Assembly (NCBI GenBank): GCA_937952085.1
Contig: CALFYQ010000461.1
Location: 1 to 21,252 of the forward strand
Source: an uncultured Paracoccaceae bacterium
GTDB taxonomy: Bacteria; Pseudomonadota; Alphaproteobacteria; Rhodobacterales; Rhodobacteraceae
DNA length: 21,252 bases
Direction: 5' to 3'
Shown: piece after piece, positions 1-8,158 of the stretch
Layout: every line of letters starts with the position of its first letter
Numbering within the stretch: position 1 is the stretch's first letter
Program-made: the position numbers and the translations under genes
The notes under the pieces: generated by a model
The model's database searches: none
The model's input: the letters and a program-made list of their open reading frames with translations, nothing else
What the model was told of the DNA's origin: nothing

Positions 1-143
1 GCCCTACCCTTCCCCCGGGAGGGCGCTTTGGTGATGTCGGTCGTCGTTCAGCCGCCTTCCGGGGCTCGCGAGATAAGCTGCCAACCAAAAGCGCATCACG
101 CGCCCAGCCAGGGTCCGGCGCGGCCCTCTCCAATTGAGCGCCG
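1..143. other. Left-edge intergenic sequence, no gene seen
   Basis: This 143-bp stretch follows the SDR gene on the minus strand. A 30-codon minus-strand frame (4-96) has no ribosome site and is not supported. Slightly AT-richer bases at 70-100 may mark a spacer. No T-tract terminator is visible. Confidence 0.4.
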
Positions 144-1094
144 TCAGATCTTCCCAGCCGCCCGCGCCCAGGCGACCATCTCGGCGAGGCCGGCGGCGAG
201 GCCGATCTTCGGCGCCCAGATCTCGGGCGGAATTGGCGGCAGCGCCGGATCGGTGGACCAGTCGGGCCAGAGAAGTTCGCGAACCTTGCCCGCGGTCAGC
301 ATCTCCGCCCGGCCCGTGACGGCCGCGAGCGCCCCGCCGACGGCGCCGGCGATCCGCAGCGCCGGCGCGGGAATGCGAAGCGGGCGCGGCGCATGGCCGA
401 GCGCGAGCGCGGCCGTCTCCGCCAGCTCCCGCCAAGCGTAACCGTCCCGCCGCATGTCGATCAGCTCGAATGTCTCGCCCCTGCCCGGCGCCTCGGCGAG
501 GGCGGCGATCGCCTCCGCCGCATCCCGCACCGCGACCATGCCGACCCGCGCCTCGCCCGCATTGAGCATGAACTGGAGGCGCCCGTTCGCCAGCTTCAGC
601 ACCTTCAGCGTCTCATGGTCGTGCGGCCCGTAGATCGCCGCGGGGCGCAGCGCGCGCCAGTCCGCCCCTTCCGGTGCGACGGCGGCGATCCGCGCCTCCC
701 CCTCCCGCTTCGAGGCGGCGTAATGGGAAAGCTGCGGCTCCCGCGCCGCCATCGAGGAGACGAGAAGGAACCGCGCGCCCGGCGCCCCGGCGGCCCAGGC
801 GCGGGCGAGCGCCTCGGCCCCATCCGCATTGGCGCGGAAGAAGGCCTCGCGCGTCGCCGCCTTCACCAGCCCGCCGGAATGGAGGATGAGGTCCGCGCCC
901 TCGACCAGCCGGGCGAGCGACGCCGGCTCGGAAAGATCGCCCGGAACCAGCTCGATCACCTGGTCGGCGAGTTCCGGCAGATCCGGCGCGCGGCGGACGA
1001 GGAGGCGGAGCCGCCAGCCCCGCGCGGCGAGCGCGGAGGCGGCGTGGCGGCCAAGAAAGCCGGTTCCCCCGGTGATGGCGGCGAGGCGGGTCAT
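144..1094 (-). CDS. Extended SDR / NAD-dependent epimerase-dehydratase family reductase, CerR-like
   Basis: A 316-residue NAD(P)-dependent reductase of the extended short-chain dehydrogenase family. The Rossmann glycine motif TGGTGFLG is at residues 8-15, an active-site serine lies in VSSMAA (about 113-114) and the catalytic pair is Y125/K129 in YAASK. The stretch GLVKAATREAFFRANADGA is typical of the ceramide reductase-like subgroup. Its start lies 25 bp after the stop of the acyl-AMP ligase, so the two are probably co-transcribed. In Caulobacter an epimerase-family protein (CerR) reduces 3-oxo-ceramide and is encoded beside the acyl-ACP synthetase AasR; the same role here is inferred from the pairing. 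The start codon has only a poor ribosome site, which fits translational coupling. It could also be a sugar- or steroid-type SDR. The family call is firm and the substrate is tentative. Confidence 0.9.
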   Translation of the reverse strand: MTRLAAITGGTGFLGRHAASALAARGWRLRLLVRRAPDLPELADQVIELVPGDLSEPASLARLVEGADLILHSGGLVKAATREAFFRANADGAEALARAWAAGAPGARFLLVSSMAAREPQLSHYAASKREGEARIAAVAPEGADWRALRPAAIYGPHDHETLKVLKLANGRLQFMLNAGEARVGMVAVRDAAEAIAALAEAPGRGETFELIDMRRDGYAWRELAETAALALGHAPRPLRIPAPALRIAGAVGGALAAVTGRAEMLTAGKVRELLWPDWSTDPALPPIPPEIWAPKIGLAAGLAEMVAWARAAGKI

Positions 1095-1119
1095 CGGCCG
1101 GGCCGCGCCGCCGGCCGGC

Positions 1120-2898
<1,779 letters not shown>

Positions 2899-3057
2899 CG
2901 GGGCTCGTTTTCAGGCCCCGGCCTCTAGCACTTTCACCCCGGAGCGGAAAGCCCTGCCGCCCCGGCGCCCCCCGGCGCGCGCGCGCCCTTCGCCCGGCGC
3001 GCCGGGCCATGCTACGCCTGCCGCGTCCAGAGCGGACCAACCGGAAGGAAGCCCCGC
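2899..3057. promoter_or_regulatory. Divergent intergenic promoter region between FAAL and GST genes
   Basis: These 159 bp separate the start codons of two divergent operons and so must hold both promoters. I see no convincing -35/-10 pair on either strand. The most striking element is a perfect 16-bp palindrome, GCCCGGCGCGCCGGGC at 2992-3007. The GST side has a clear ribosome site (GGAAGGAA, about 3042-3049). The FAAL side has only a weak one. Confidence 0.4.
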
Positions 3058-3696
3058 ATGATCACCGTCTATGGCCGCGCCAGCTCATCGAATGTCCAGA
3101 TCGTGATGTGGGCGATCGCCGAGCTCGGGCTCGAAGTCGAACGCCTCGACTATGGCGGCGCCTACGGCCTCGTGGACACGCCGGAATACCTGGCGATGAA
3201 CCCGAACGGCCTCGTCCCGACGATGAAGGACGGCGACCTGACGCTCTGGGAAAGCGGGGCGATTCTCCGCTATCTCGGCGCCAGGTACGGCGACGACGCG
3301 TTCTGGCCGAAGGAGCCGGCGAAGCGCGCGCCGCTCGACATGTGGGCGGAATGGGCGAAGACGACCTTCGGCCCGACGCTCTTCCCGATCTTCATGCAAT
3401 GCGTCCGCCTCCCCCCGTCGAAGCGGAGCCCGGAGGCGCTGGCCGCCGCGGCCGAGGCGATGAAGCCGGTGGCGCTCCGGCTCGACGCGCGCCTCGGCGC
3501 CGGGCCCTGGCTCGCCGGCGCGGAGTTCACCTTCGCCGACATTCCGGCGGGCGCGCTTCTCTACCACTATTTCACCATGCCCTTCGCCCGGGCGGAGACG
3601 CCGTCGCTTTCCGCCTATTATGCGCGTCTTCAGGAGCGGCCGGCCTTCGCGGCGCACGCCATGGTCTCCTACGAGTCGCTGATGGGCCGCGACTGA
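3058..3696 (+). CDS. Glutathione S-transferase family protein
   Basis: A 212-residue cytosolic GST. The N-terminal thioredoxin-like domain begins with ITVYGRASSSNVQ, in which a serine of the SSS run probably activates glutathione. The cis-proline loop is NPNGLVPTM and the gamma-glutamyl-binding motif is ESGAILRYL (E and S near residue 65). The all-helical C-terminal domain carries the N-capping motif FTFADIPAG. Length is normal for the family. A good ribosome site, GGAAGGAA, lies about 8 nt before the ATG. The gene ends a few bases before the GMC oxidoreductase, so the two share a transcript. The GST may detoxify or open an electrophilic product of the neighbouring oxidoreductase, but that is inference and the substrate is not visible from sequence. 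Confidence 0.93.
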   Translation: MITVYGRASSSNVQIVMWAIAELGLEVERLDYGGAYGLVDTPEYLAMNPNGLVPTMKDGDLTLWESGAILRYLGARYGDDAFWPKEPAKRAPLDMWAEWAKTTFGPTLFPIFMQCVRLPPSKRSPEALAAAAEAMKPVALRLDARLGAGPWLAGAEFTFADIPAGALLYHYFTMPFARAETPSLSAYYARLQERPAFAAHAMVSYESLMGRD

Positions 3697-3720
3697 CGCG
3701 GATTGCCGGGGGGGGAGCGT

Positions 3721-5379
3721 TTGGAGGCCGATTTCGTCATCGTCGGAGCGGGTTCGGCCGGCTCCGCGCTCGCCGCGCGCCTGTCGGAGGACGGGCGCGC
3801 GGCGGTTCTCGTGGTCGAATATGGCGGCTCCGATTTCGGGCCGCTGATCGCCATGCCGGGCGCGCTCTCCTACCCGATGAACATGCCGCGCTACGACTGG
3901 GGCTACGCCACCGAACCCGAGCCCCATCTCGGCGGCCGCCGGCTCGCCGCGCCGCGCGGCAAGGTGATCGGAGGCTCCTCCTCGATCAACGGCATGGTCT
4001 ATGTCCGCGGCCACCCGCGGGATTTCGACTTCTGGGCGGAGCAGGGCGCGACCGGTTGGTCGGGCGCGGACGTCGCCCCCTATTTCGACCGGATGGAGGC
4101 CTGGGACGGCGCCGGCGAGGGCGACCCGGCCTGGCGCGGCGGCGAGGGGCCGCTCCATGTCAGCCGCGGCGCCCGCCAGAACCCGCTCTTCAGGGCCTTC
4201 GTCGAGGCCGGTCGGCAAGCCGGTTTCGAGGTGACGGAGGACTATAACGGCGAGAAACCGGAAGGCTTCGGCGCGCTCGAGCGCACGATCCATCGCGGCC
4301 GCCGCTGGTCCGCCGCCGACGCCTACCTCAAGCCCGCGCTGAAGCGCCCGAATTGCGGGATCGTCAGGGTGCTGGCCCGCCGCGTCGTCTTCGAGGGAAG
4401 GCGCGCCGTCGGCGTGGAGATCGAGCGCGGCGGCAAGGTGGAAGTCCTCCGCGCCCGGCGCGAGGTGATCCTCTCCGCCTCCGCCTTCAACACGCCGAAG
4501 CTCCTGATGCTCTCCGGCGTCGGCCCCGCCGCCCATCTCGCAGAGCACGGCATAGCGGTGGTGGCGGACCGGCCCGGCGTCGGCGCCAACCTGCAGGACC
4601 ATCTCGAAGTCTACATCCAGCAGGAAAGCCGGGAGCCGGTGACGCTCTTCCGGCACTGGTCGCTTTTCGGCAAGGCGAAGGTCGGGCTCGAATGGCTGCT
4701 CTTCCGCACCGGGCCGGGCGCCTCCAATCAGTTCGAGGCGGGGGCCTTCGTCCGTTCCCGGCCCGGCGTCGAATACCCGGACATCCAGTTCCACTTCCTG
4801 CCGCTCGCGGTCCGCTATGACGGCAAGGCGATCGCCGACCGGCACGGCTTCCAGGTCCATGTCGGGCCGATGCGCTCCGCCTCGCGCGGCGCCGTGACGC
4901 TCCGCTCCGCCGACCCGGCCGCGCCGCCCGTCATCCGCTTCAACTACATGTCGGCCCCGGAGGACTGGGCCGAGTTTCGCCATTGCGTGCGGCTGACGCG
5001 GGAGGTCTTCGCCCAGCCCGCCTTCGACCGCTACCGCGGCCCCGAAATCTCCCCCGGCCCCGCGGCGCAGAGCGACGACGAACTCGACGACTGGCTCCGC
5101 CAGCATGTCGAAAGCGCCTATCATCCCTGCGGCTCCGCCCGGATCGGCCGGGCGGATGACCCGACGGCGGTGGTGGACCCGGAACTTCGGGTGATCGGCG
5201 TCGAAGGGCTCCGCGTCGCGGATTCCTCGGTGTTCCCGCGCGTCACCTATGGCAACCTCAACGCGCCCTCGATCATGACGGGGGAAAGGGCGGCGGATCT
5301 CGTGCTCGGCCGGCCCGCGCCGCCGCCCTCGAACCGCCGGCCCTGGATCAACCCGAACTGGCGGGAGAGCGACCGGTGA
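3721..5379 (+). CDS. GMC family oxidoreductase (choline dehydrogenase-like)
   Basis: An FAD-dependent alcohol dehydrogenase of the glucose-methanol-choline family, 552 residues from TTG 3721. The dinucleotide motif VIVGAGSAGSALAARL is at the N terminus, the GMC signature GKVIGGSSSINGMVYVRG about 80 residues in, and the active-site pair is His in YHPCGSARIG (about residue 468) and Asn in YGNLNAPS (about 512). No ATG is available. TTG 3703 would add six residues but has no ribosome site. TTG 3721 starts at the family-typical MEADFVIVGAG behind a G-rich GGAG run (3708-3717), though the spacing is only about 3 nt. The usual E-A-G-G after the second beta strand is E-Y-G-G here. The stop overlaps the aldose epimerase start. 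The substrate is an unknown alcohol; annotation as choline dehydrogenase would be over-specific. Confidence 0.93.
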   Translation: MEADFVIVGAGSAGSALAARLSEDGRAAVLVVEYGGSDFGPLIAMPGALSYPMNMPRYDWGYATEPEPHLGGRRLAAPRGKVIGGSSSINGMVYVRGHPRDFDFWAEQGATGWSGADVAPYFDRMEAWDGAGEGDPAWRGGEGPLHVSRGARQNPLFRAFVEAGRQAGFEVTEDYNGEKPEGFGALERTIHRGRRWSAADAYLKPALKRPNCGIVRVLARRVVFEGRRAVGVEIERGGKVEVLRARREVILSASAFNTPKLLMLSGVGPAAHLAEHGIAVVADRPGVGANLQDHLEVYIQQESREPVTLFRHWSLFGKAKVGLEWLLFRTGPGASNQFEAGAFVRSRPGVEYPDIQFHFLPLAVRYDGKAIADRHGFQVHVGPMRSASRGAVTLRSADPAAPPVIRFNYMSAPEDWAEFRHCVRLTREVFAQPAFDRYRGPEISPGPAAQSDDELDDWLRQHVESAYHPCGSARIGRADDPTAVVDPELRVIGVEGLRVADSSVFPRVTYGNLNAPSIMTGERAADLVLGRPAPPPSNRRPWINPNWRESDR

Positions 5380-6362
5380 GCGTTTCCGATTTCGGCGTCA
5401 CGGCGGAAGGCGCGCCCTGCCGCCTCGTCCGCATCTCGGACGGCGCGCTCTCGGTGGAGCTGATCGAGTTCGGCTGCGTCACGCGGGACATCCGGCTTGA
5501 AGGGCTGGGCCGCTCCCTCGTCCTCTCGCTGCCCACGCTCGCCGATTACGAGGCGAACGCGGCGCGCCATCTCGGCGCCGTGGCCGGCCGCGTCGCCAAC
5601 CGGATCGCCGGCGGGCGGTTCGAGATCGACGGCAAGGGGCATCAGGCCTCCTGCAATGTCGGCGGCGTCACCACGCTTCATGGCGGCGACCGGGGCTTCG
5701 GCCGCTCGATGTGGTCGCTCGTCGATCACGGGCCGGACCGCGCCCGCTTCCGCATCCGGCAGGAAGACGGCTGGGAAGGCTTCCCCGGCGCCATCGAGGC
5801 CGAGGCGGACTATCGCGTCGCCGGCGGCGCGCTCAGCTTCGAGCTGACCGCGCGGGCCGAGGCGGCGACGATCTGCAACCTCGCGCAGCACAGCTACTAC
5901 AACCTCTCGGGTGAGGACCGGGTGGATGGCCACCTCCTCGAACTCGCCGCCGGCCGGCTCACTCCGCTCGGCCCCGACATGTGCCCGACCGGCGAGGTCC
6001 GCGCCGTGACGCCGGAGGAGGACTTTCGCACGCCCCGCCCGCTGGGCCCCGCGCCGCGCGACGTGAACTACGTTCTCGCGGATGCGCCCCGCGCCGAGCC
6101 CGCCTTCGCCGCCCGGCTTTCGGGGGGCGGCGTGGCGATGGAGATGGAGACGACGGCGCCCGGTGTTCAGCTCTACACCGCCGACGGCGTCGCCCCGCCG
6201 ATCCCCGGCCGGAACGGCCGCCGATACGGCCCGCGGAGCGGCGTCTGCCTCGAGGCGCAGCACTGGCCGGACGCGCCGAACCACCCCGGATTCCCGCCGA
6301 TCCTGCTCAGGCCTGGCGAATTGTGGCGGCAGTTGACTCGAATCCGCTTTCTAAGGGCCTGA
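5376..6362 (+). CDS. Aldose 1-epimerase (galactose mutarotase-like)
   Basis: A 328-residue mutarotase that interconverts alpha and beta anomers of aldoses. Family residues are present: R76 in GRVANRIAGG, H102 in TLHGGDRGF, the general acid H172 in QHSYYNL, and the general base E293 in GVCLEAQHWPDAPNHPGFP. The GTG start overlaps the GMC stop by 4 bp (GTGA), with GGGAG at 5363-5367 as ribosome site, so translation is probably coupled. Sitting directly after a GMC oxidoreductase, it suggests that the oxidoreductase acts on a sugar or sugar-like hemiacetal and that the mutarotase supplies the reactive anomer. It is the last gene of the GST-GMC-epimerase operon. Family certainty is high and the sugar is unknown. 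Confidence 0.93.
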   Translation: MSVSDFGVTAEGAPCRLVRISDGALSVELIEFGCVTRDIRLEGLGRSLVLSLPTLADYEANAARHLGAVAGRVANRIAGGRFEIDGKGHQASCNVGGVTTLHGGDRGFGRSMWSLVDHGPDRARFRIRQEDGWEGFPGAIEAEADYRVAGGALSFELTARAEAATICNLAQHSYYNLSGEDRVDGHLLELAAGRLTPLGPDMCPTGEVRAVTPEEDFRTPRPLGPAPRDVNYVLADAPRAEPAFAARLSGGGVAMEMETTAPGVQLYTADGVAPPIPGRNGRRYGPRSGVCLEAQHWPDAPNHPGFPPILLRPGELWRQLTRIRFLRA

Positions 6363-6436
6363 TCCGTTTGCAATTAGGCAACCTTACCGCTTCACCGTTC
6401 GCGGCGGGGTGACGGCATTATGTCGGTGGGGCGACT

Positions 6437-7117
6437 ATGGACGTACAGATGATGGAGGCCGGGGGCGAGATCGCCTCGGCCGAGAGCGGAACCGCGAAGA
6501 CGGGTCGTCGGCGCGCGTTCGAAACCAACCTGGCGATCAACATCGAAGAGATCCTGGGGCCGGCGATTCCGCCGCTGGAGCGGTCGCGGCTGATCGGGCT
6601 GCTCGGCGAGGCGCATGAGGGCGTGCGCCATGTGCTGGACGCGCGGGCGAGCATCGGCCTTTCGGCCAAGCGCATCTACACGGTGCTCCAGCTCGGCGCC
6701 CGGCTTCGCACGCGGCGCGGCCACGACGCGGCCGGGCCTCTCGCCGAGCAGGTGATGGACCGGCTGCCCGAAGGCGTGCTCGAAGGGCTCGATGACGAGG
6801 CCCGCGCCCGGCTGGCGCAGGCGATCGAGCTCTCGGAGATCCGCACCTTCCATCCGCTCGACTGGCGGCCGCGGATGCGGCTCGGCCGGTTCGAGCTCTA
6901 CGCCAACCTTCTCGCCGGGCGGGATCGCCGCCGCGGCGAGGCGCTCACGGTCAGCCGCGACCGCCGGGTGCCCGCCGCGGAGACGGCGGGGCTCGGCGCG
7001 CTGACGCTGGTCGCGGTGGCGGTCGCCGGCGTCGGCTGCTGGTTCCTGGTCTCGGCGGCGGCCGGGATTTTCGAGATCCTCGGGGATCCGGTCGCGGCGC
7101 GCTTCTGGCGGCTCTAG
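6437..7117 (+). CDS. Hypothetical protein with C-terminal transmembrane anchor
   Basis: I do not recognise this 226-residue protein. Residues 1-30 are hydrophilic and probably disordered. Residues 30-170 look helical and charged, with AINIEEILGPAIPPLERSRL and a distinctive TFHPLDWRPRMRLG near 137-150. A single hydrophobic segment at about 185-210 (ALTLVAVAVAGVGCWFLVSAAA) probably anchors it in the inner membrane, leaving a short tail ending in RFWRL. The ATG is preceded by GGTGGGG at 6424-6430. Third-position GC is high along the whole frame, supporting real coding. It stands alone, 74 bp after the epimerase and upstream of a stem-loop and the LysR gene, so the context gives no functional hint. 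The long bulk probably faces the cytoplasm, but topology cannot be settled from sequence. Confidence 0.75.
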   Translation: MDVQMMEAGGEIASAESGTAKTGRRRAFETNLAINIEEILGPAIPPLERSRLIGLLGEAHEGVRHVLDARASIGLSAKRIYTVLQLGARLRTRRGHDAAGPLAEQVMDRLPEGVLEGLDDEARARLAQAIELSEIRTFHPLDWRPRMRLGRFELYANLLAGRDRRRGEALTVSRDRRVPAAETAGLGALTLVAVAVAGVGCWFLVSAAAGIFEILGDPVAARFWRL

Positions 7118-7147
7118 GCCCGCCGACGCCCGCGAATCGGGGAGGAG

Positions 7148-7181
7148 GGCGGGAAGCGCGCGCCAGGCGCCGCTTCCCGCC
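7148..7181. terminator. GC-rich stem-loop after the membrane-anchored hypothetical gene
   Basis: A perfect 11-bp inverted repeat, GGCGGGAAGCG at 7148-7158 and CGCTTCCCGCC at 7171-7181, with a 12-nt loop that itself contains the near-palindrome GCGCCAGGCGC. It sits 30 bp after the upstream stop codon and 27 bp before the LysR start. There is no T-tract, so it is a terminator-like hairpin rather than a classical intrinsic terminator. An operator for the LysR gene is the alternative. Confidence 0.5.
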
Positions 7182-7208
7182 GGCCTTCCGGGGGCCTACC
7201 CTGCCGGC

Positions 7209-8063
7209 ATGGACATCCGGCAGCTTCGCACGCTCGTCGCCGCCATCGAGGCCGGCTCCTTCGCGGCGGCGGGGGCGCGGGTCGGCGTCTCGCATTCGGC
7301 GGTGAGCCTCCAGATCAAGGCGCTGGAGGAGGAGACCGGGGTTCTCCTCTTCGACCGGGGCTCGCGGCCGCCGCGGCCGACCGCGCGCGGCCTCGCCCTC
7401 GCCGATCACGCGCGAAAAACGCTGGCGCTCTTCGATTCCGCCCGCGCCGCGGCGACCGGCGCGCTGGTGAAGGGGCGGCTCACGGTCGGCGCGGTGCCGA
7501 CGACGCTCTCCTCGATCCTGCCGCCGGCGCTGGCGGCGCTCCGGGCGCGGCATCCGGAACTGCGGATCGAACTTCGCTCCGGCGGCTCGGCCGAGCTTGC
7601 CGAACGGCTCGGGCGCGGGGAGCTCGACCTCGCCGTGGTGACGAAGCCGGATCGCTCGCCCCCCGGCCTCGAATGGCGGGACATCGCGAAGGAGCCGCTG
7701 GCCGTGATCGCCCCGGCCGGCGCCGCCGGGGAGACGGACGCCGAGCTTCTCACCCGCCACCCCTTCATCTGGTTCAACCGCAAGACCTGGGCCGGAAGCG
7801 GCATCGAGGCGGAGCTTGCCCGCCGCGGCCTCAGCGTCGAGTCGGACATCGAGGTCGATTCGCTCGAAGCCATCGCCTCGCTCGTCTCGGCCGGGCTCGG
7901 CGTCTCCATCGTGCCGGTCTCGAAGGGCGCGCGGCCCTTCCCGCCGGGGCTGCGCGCCGTCCCCTTCGGCGGCTATGCGCGGGAGATCGGCGCCCTCGTC
8001 GCCCCCGGCGCCGCGCCGGAGCCGCTGGTCGAGACGCTGCTCGCCGCGCTCCGCTCCGTCTGA
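7209..8063 (+). CDS. LysR family transcriptional regulator
   Basis: A 284-residue LysR-type regulator. The N-terminal winged helix-turn-helix covers residues 1-60 (MDIRQLRTLVAAIEAGSFAA, then AARVGVSHSAVSLQIKALE), followed by the linker helix and a two-lobed effector domain (from about residue 90, LTVGAVPTTLSSILPPAL). Length is slightly short but complete. No good ribosome site is visible before the ATG. The gene lies directly upstream of, and in the same direction as, the desulfinase-like acyl-CoA dehydrogenase gene, 91 bp apart, so it probably controls that operon and possibly itself. The co-directional arrangement differs from the more common divergent LysR layout. The effector may be a substrate or CoA intermediate of the operon, which is inference. 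Confidence 0.95.
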   Translation: MDIRQLRTLVAAIEAGSFAAAGARVGVSHSAVSLQIKALEEETGVLLFDRGSRPPRPTARGLALADHARKTLALFDSARAAATGALVKGRLTVGAVPTTLSSILPPALAALRARHPELRIELRSGGSAELAERLGRGELDLAVVTKPDRSPPGLEWRDIAKEPLAVIAPAGAAGETDAELLTRHPFIWFNRKTWAGSGIEAELARRGLSVESDIEVDSLEAIASLVSAGLGVSIVPVSKGARPFPPGLRAVPFGGYAREIGALVAPGAAPEPLVETLLAALRSV

Positions 8064-8082
8064 TCGCAAGCTCCGCTCACGC

Positions 8083-8105
8083 AAAGCGTTCAGACAACTC
8101 GCTTT
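8083..8105. promoter_or_regulatory. Inverted repeat AAAGCG-N11-CGCTTT, candidate operator
   Basis: A perfect 6-bp dyad with arms at 8083-8088 and 8100-8105 and an 11-nt spacer, in an AT-richer patch between the LysR stop and the leader of the desulfinase-like gene. The spacing would fit a dimeric regulator such as the adjacent LysR protein. A weak terminator of lysR is possible. No protein-binding evidence is available. Confidence 0.35.
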
Positions 8106-8113
8106 CAACAGGC

Positions 8114-8158
8114 ATGCTTGAGGAATATGCTCCTCACGGCTTCGTGAGGAGACGGTGA
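8114..8158 (+). CDS. Putative 14-codon leader peptide ORF
   Basis: A short reading frame, MLEEYAPHGFVRRR, ends at TGA 8156-8158 and shares one base with the ATG (8158-8160) of the downstream acyl-CoA dehydrogenase gene, giving a TGATG junction. The last three codons are AGG AGA CGG, of which AGA at least is uncommon in this GC-rich sequence. The frame spans both arms of the SD-sequestering hairpin at 8130-8151, so a ribosome translating it would melt the hairpin. Against it, the only purine-rich stretch upstream (ACAGG) ends one base before the ATG, too close for a normal ribosome site. It may be translated from a leaderless transcript or not at all. Treat it as a candidate. Confidence 0.35.
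   Translation: MLEEYAPHGFVRRR
8119..8151 (+). promoter_or_regulatory. Mutually exclusive hairpins controlling the ribosome binding site
   Basis: The segment 8130-8138 (CTCCTCACG) pairs perfectly with 8143-8151 (CGTGAGGAG) around a GCTT loop. This 9-bp stem buries the AGGAG Shine-Dalgarno (8147-8151) that lies 6 nt before the ATG at 8158. The same strand (TCCTCA, 8131-8136) can instead pair with TGAGGA at 8119-8124 around a 6-nt loop, which would free the SD. TGAGGA occurs twice, at 8119-8124 and 8145-8150, as decoy and real SD. This is the geometry of a translational switch or attenuator. No known riboswitch class is recognised. Confidence 0.55.

Noticed and set aside
4..96. A 30-codon minus-strand frame at the left edge
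   Set aside because: No ribosome site, no recognisable product and too short to judge.
3085..5124. A long 679-codon minus-strand frame opposite the GST and GMC genes
   Set aside because: The protein is a low-complexity, R/G/E/A-rich shadow with no family motifs, while the opposite strand holds two complete recognisable enzymes. Long antisense frames are expected at this GC content.
8127..8147. A second tiny frame (ATG 8127, six codons) in the desulfinase leader
   Set aside because: The AGGA before it is only 2 nt from the ATG and it does not couple to the downstream start. The 14-codon frame is the better candidate.
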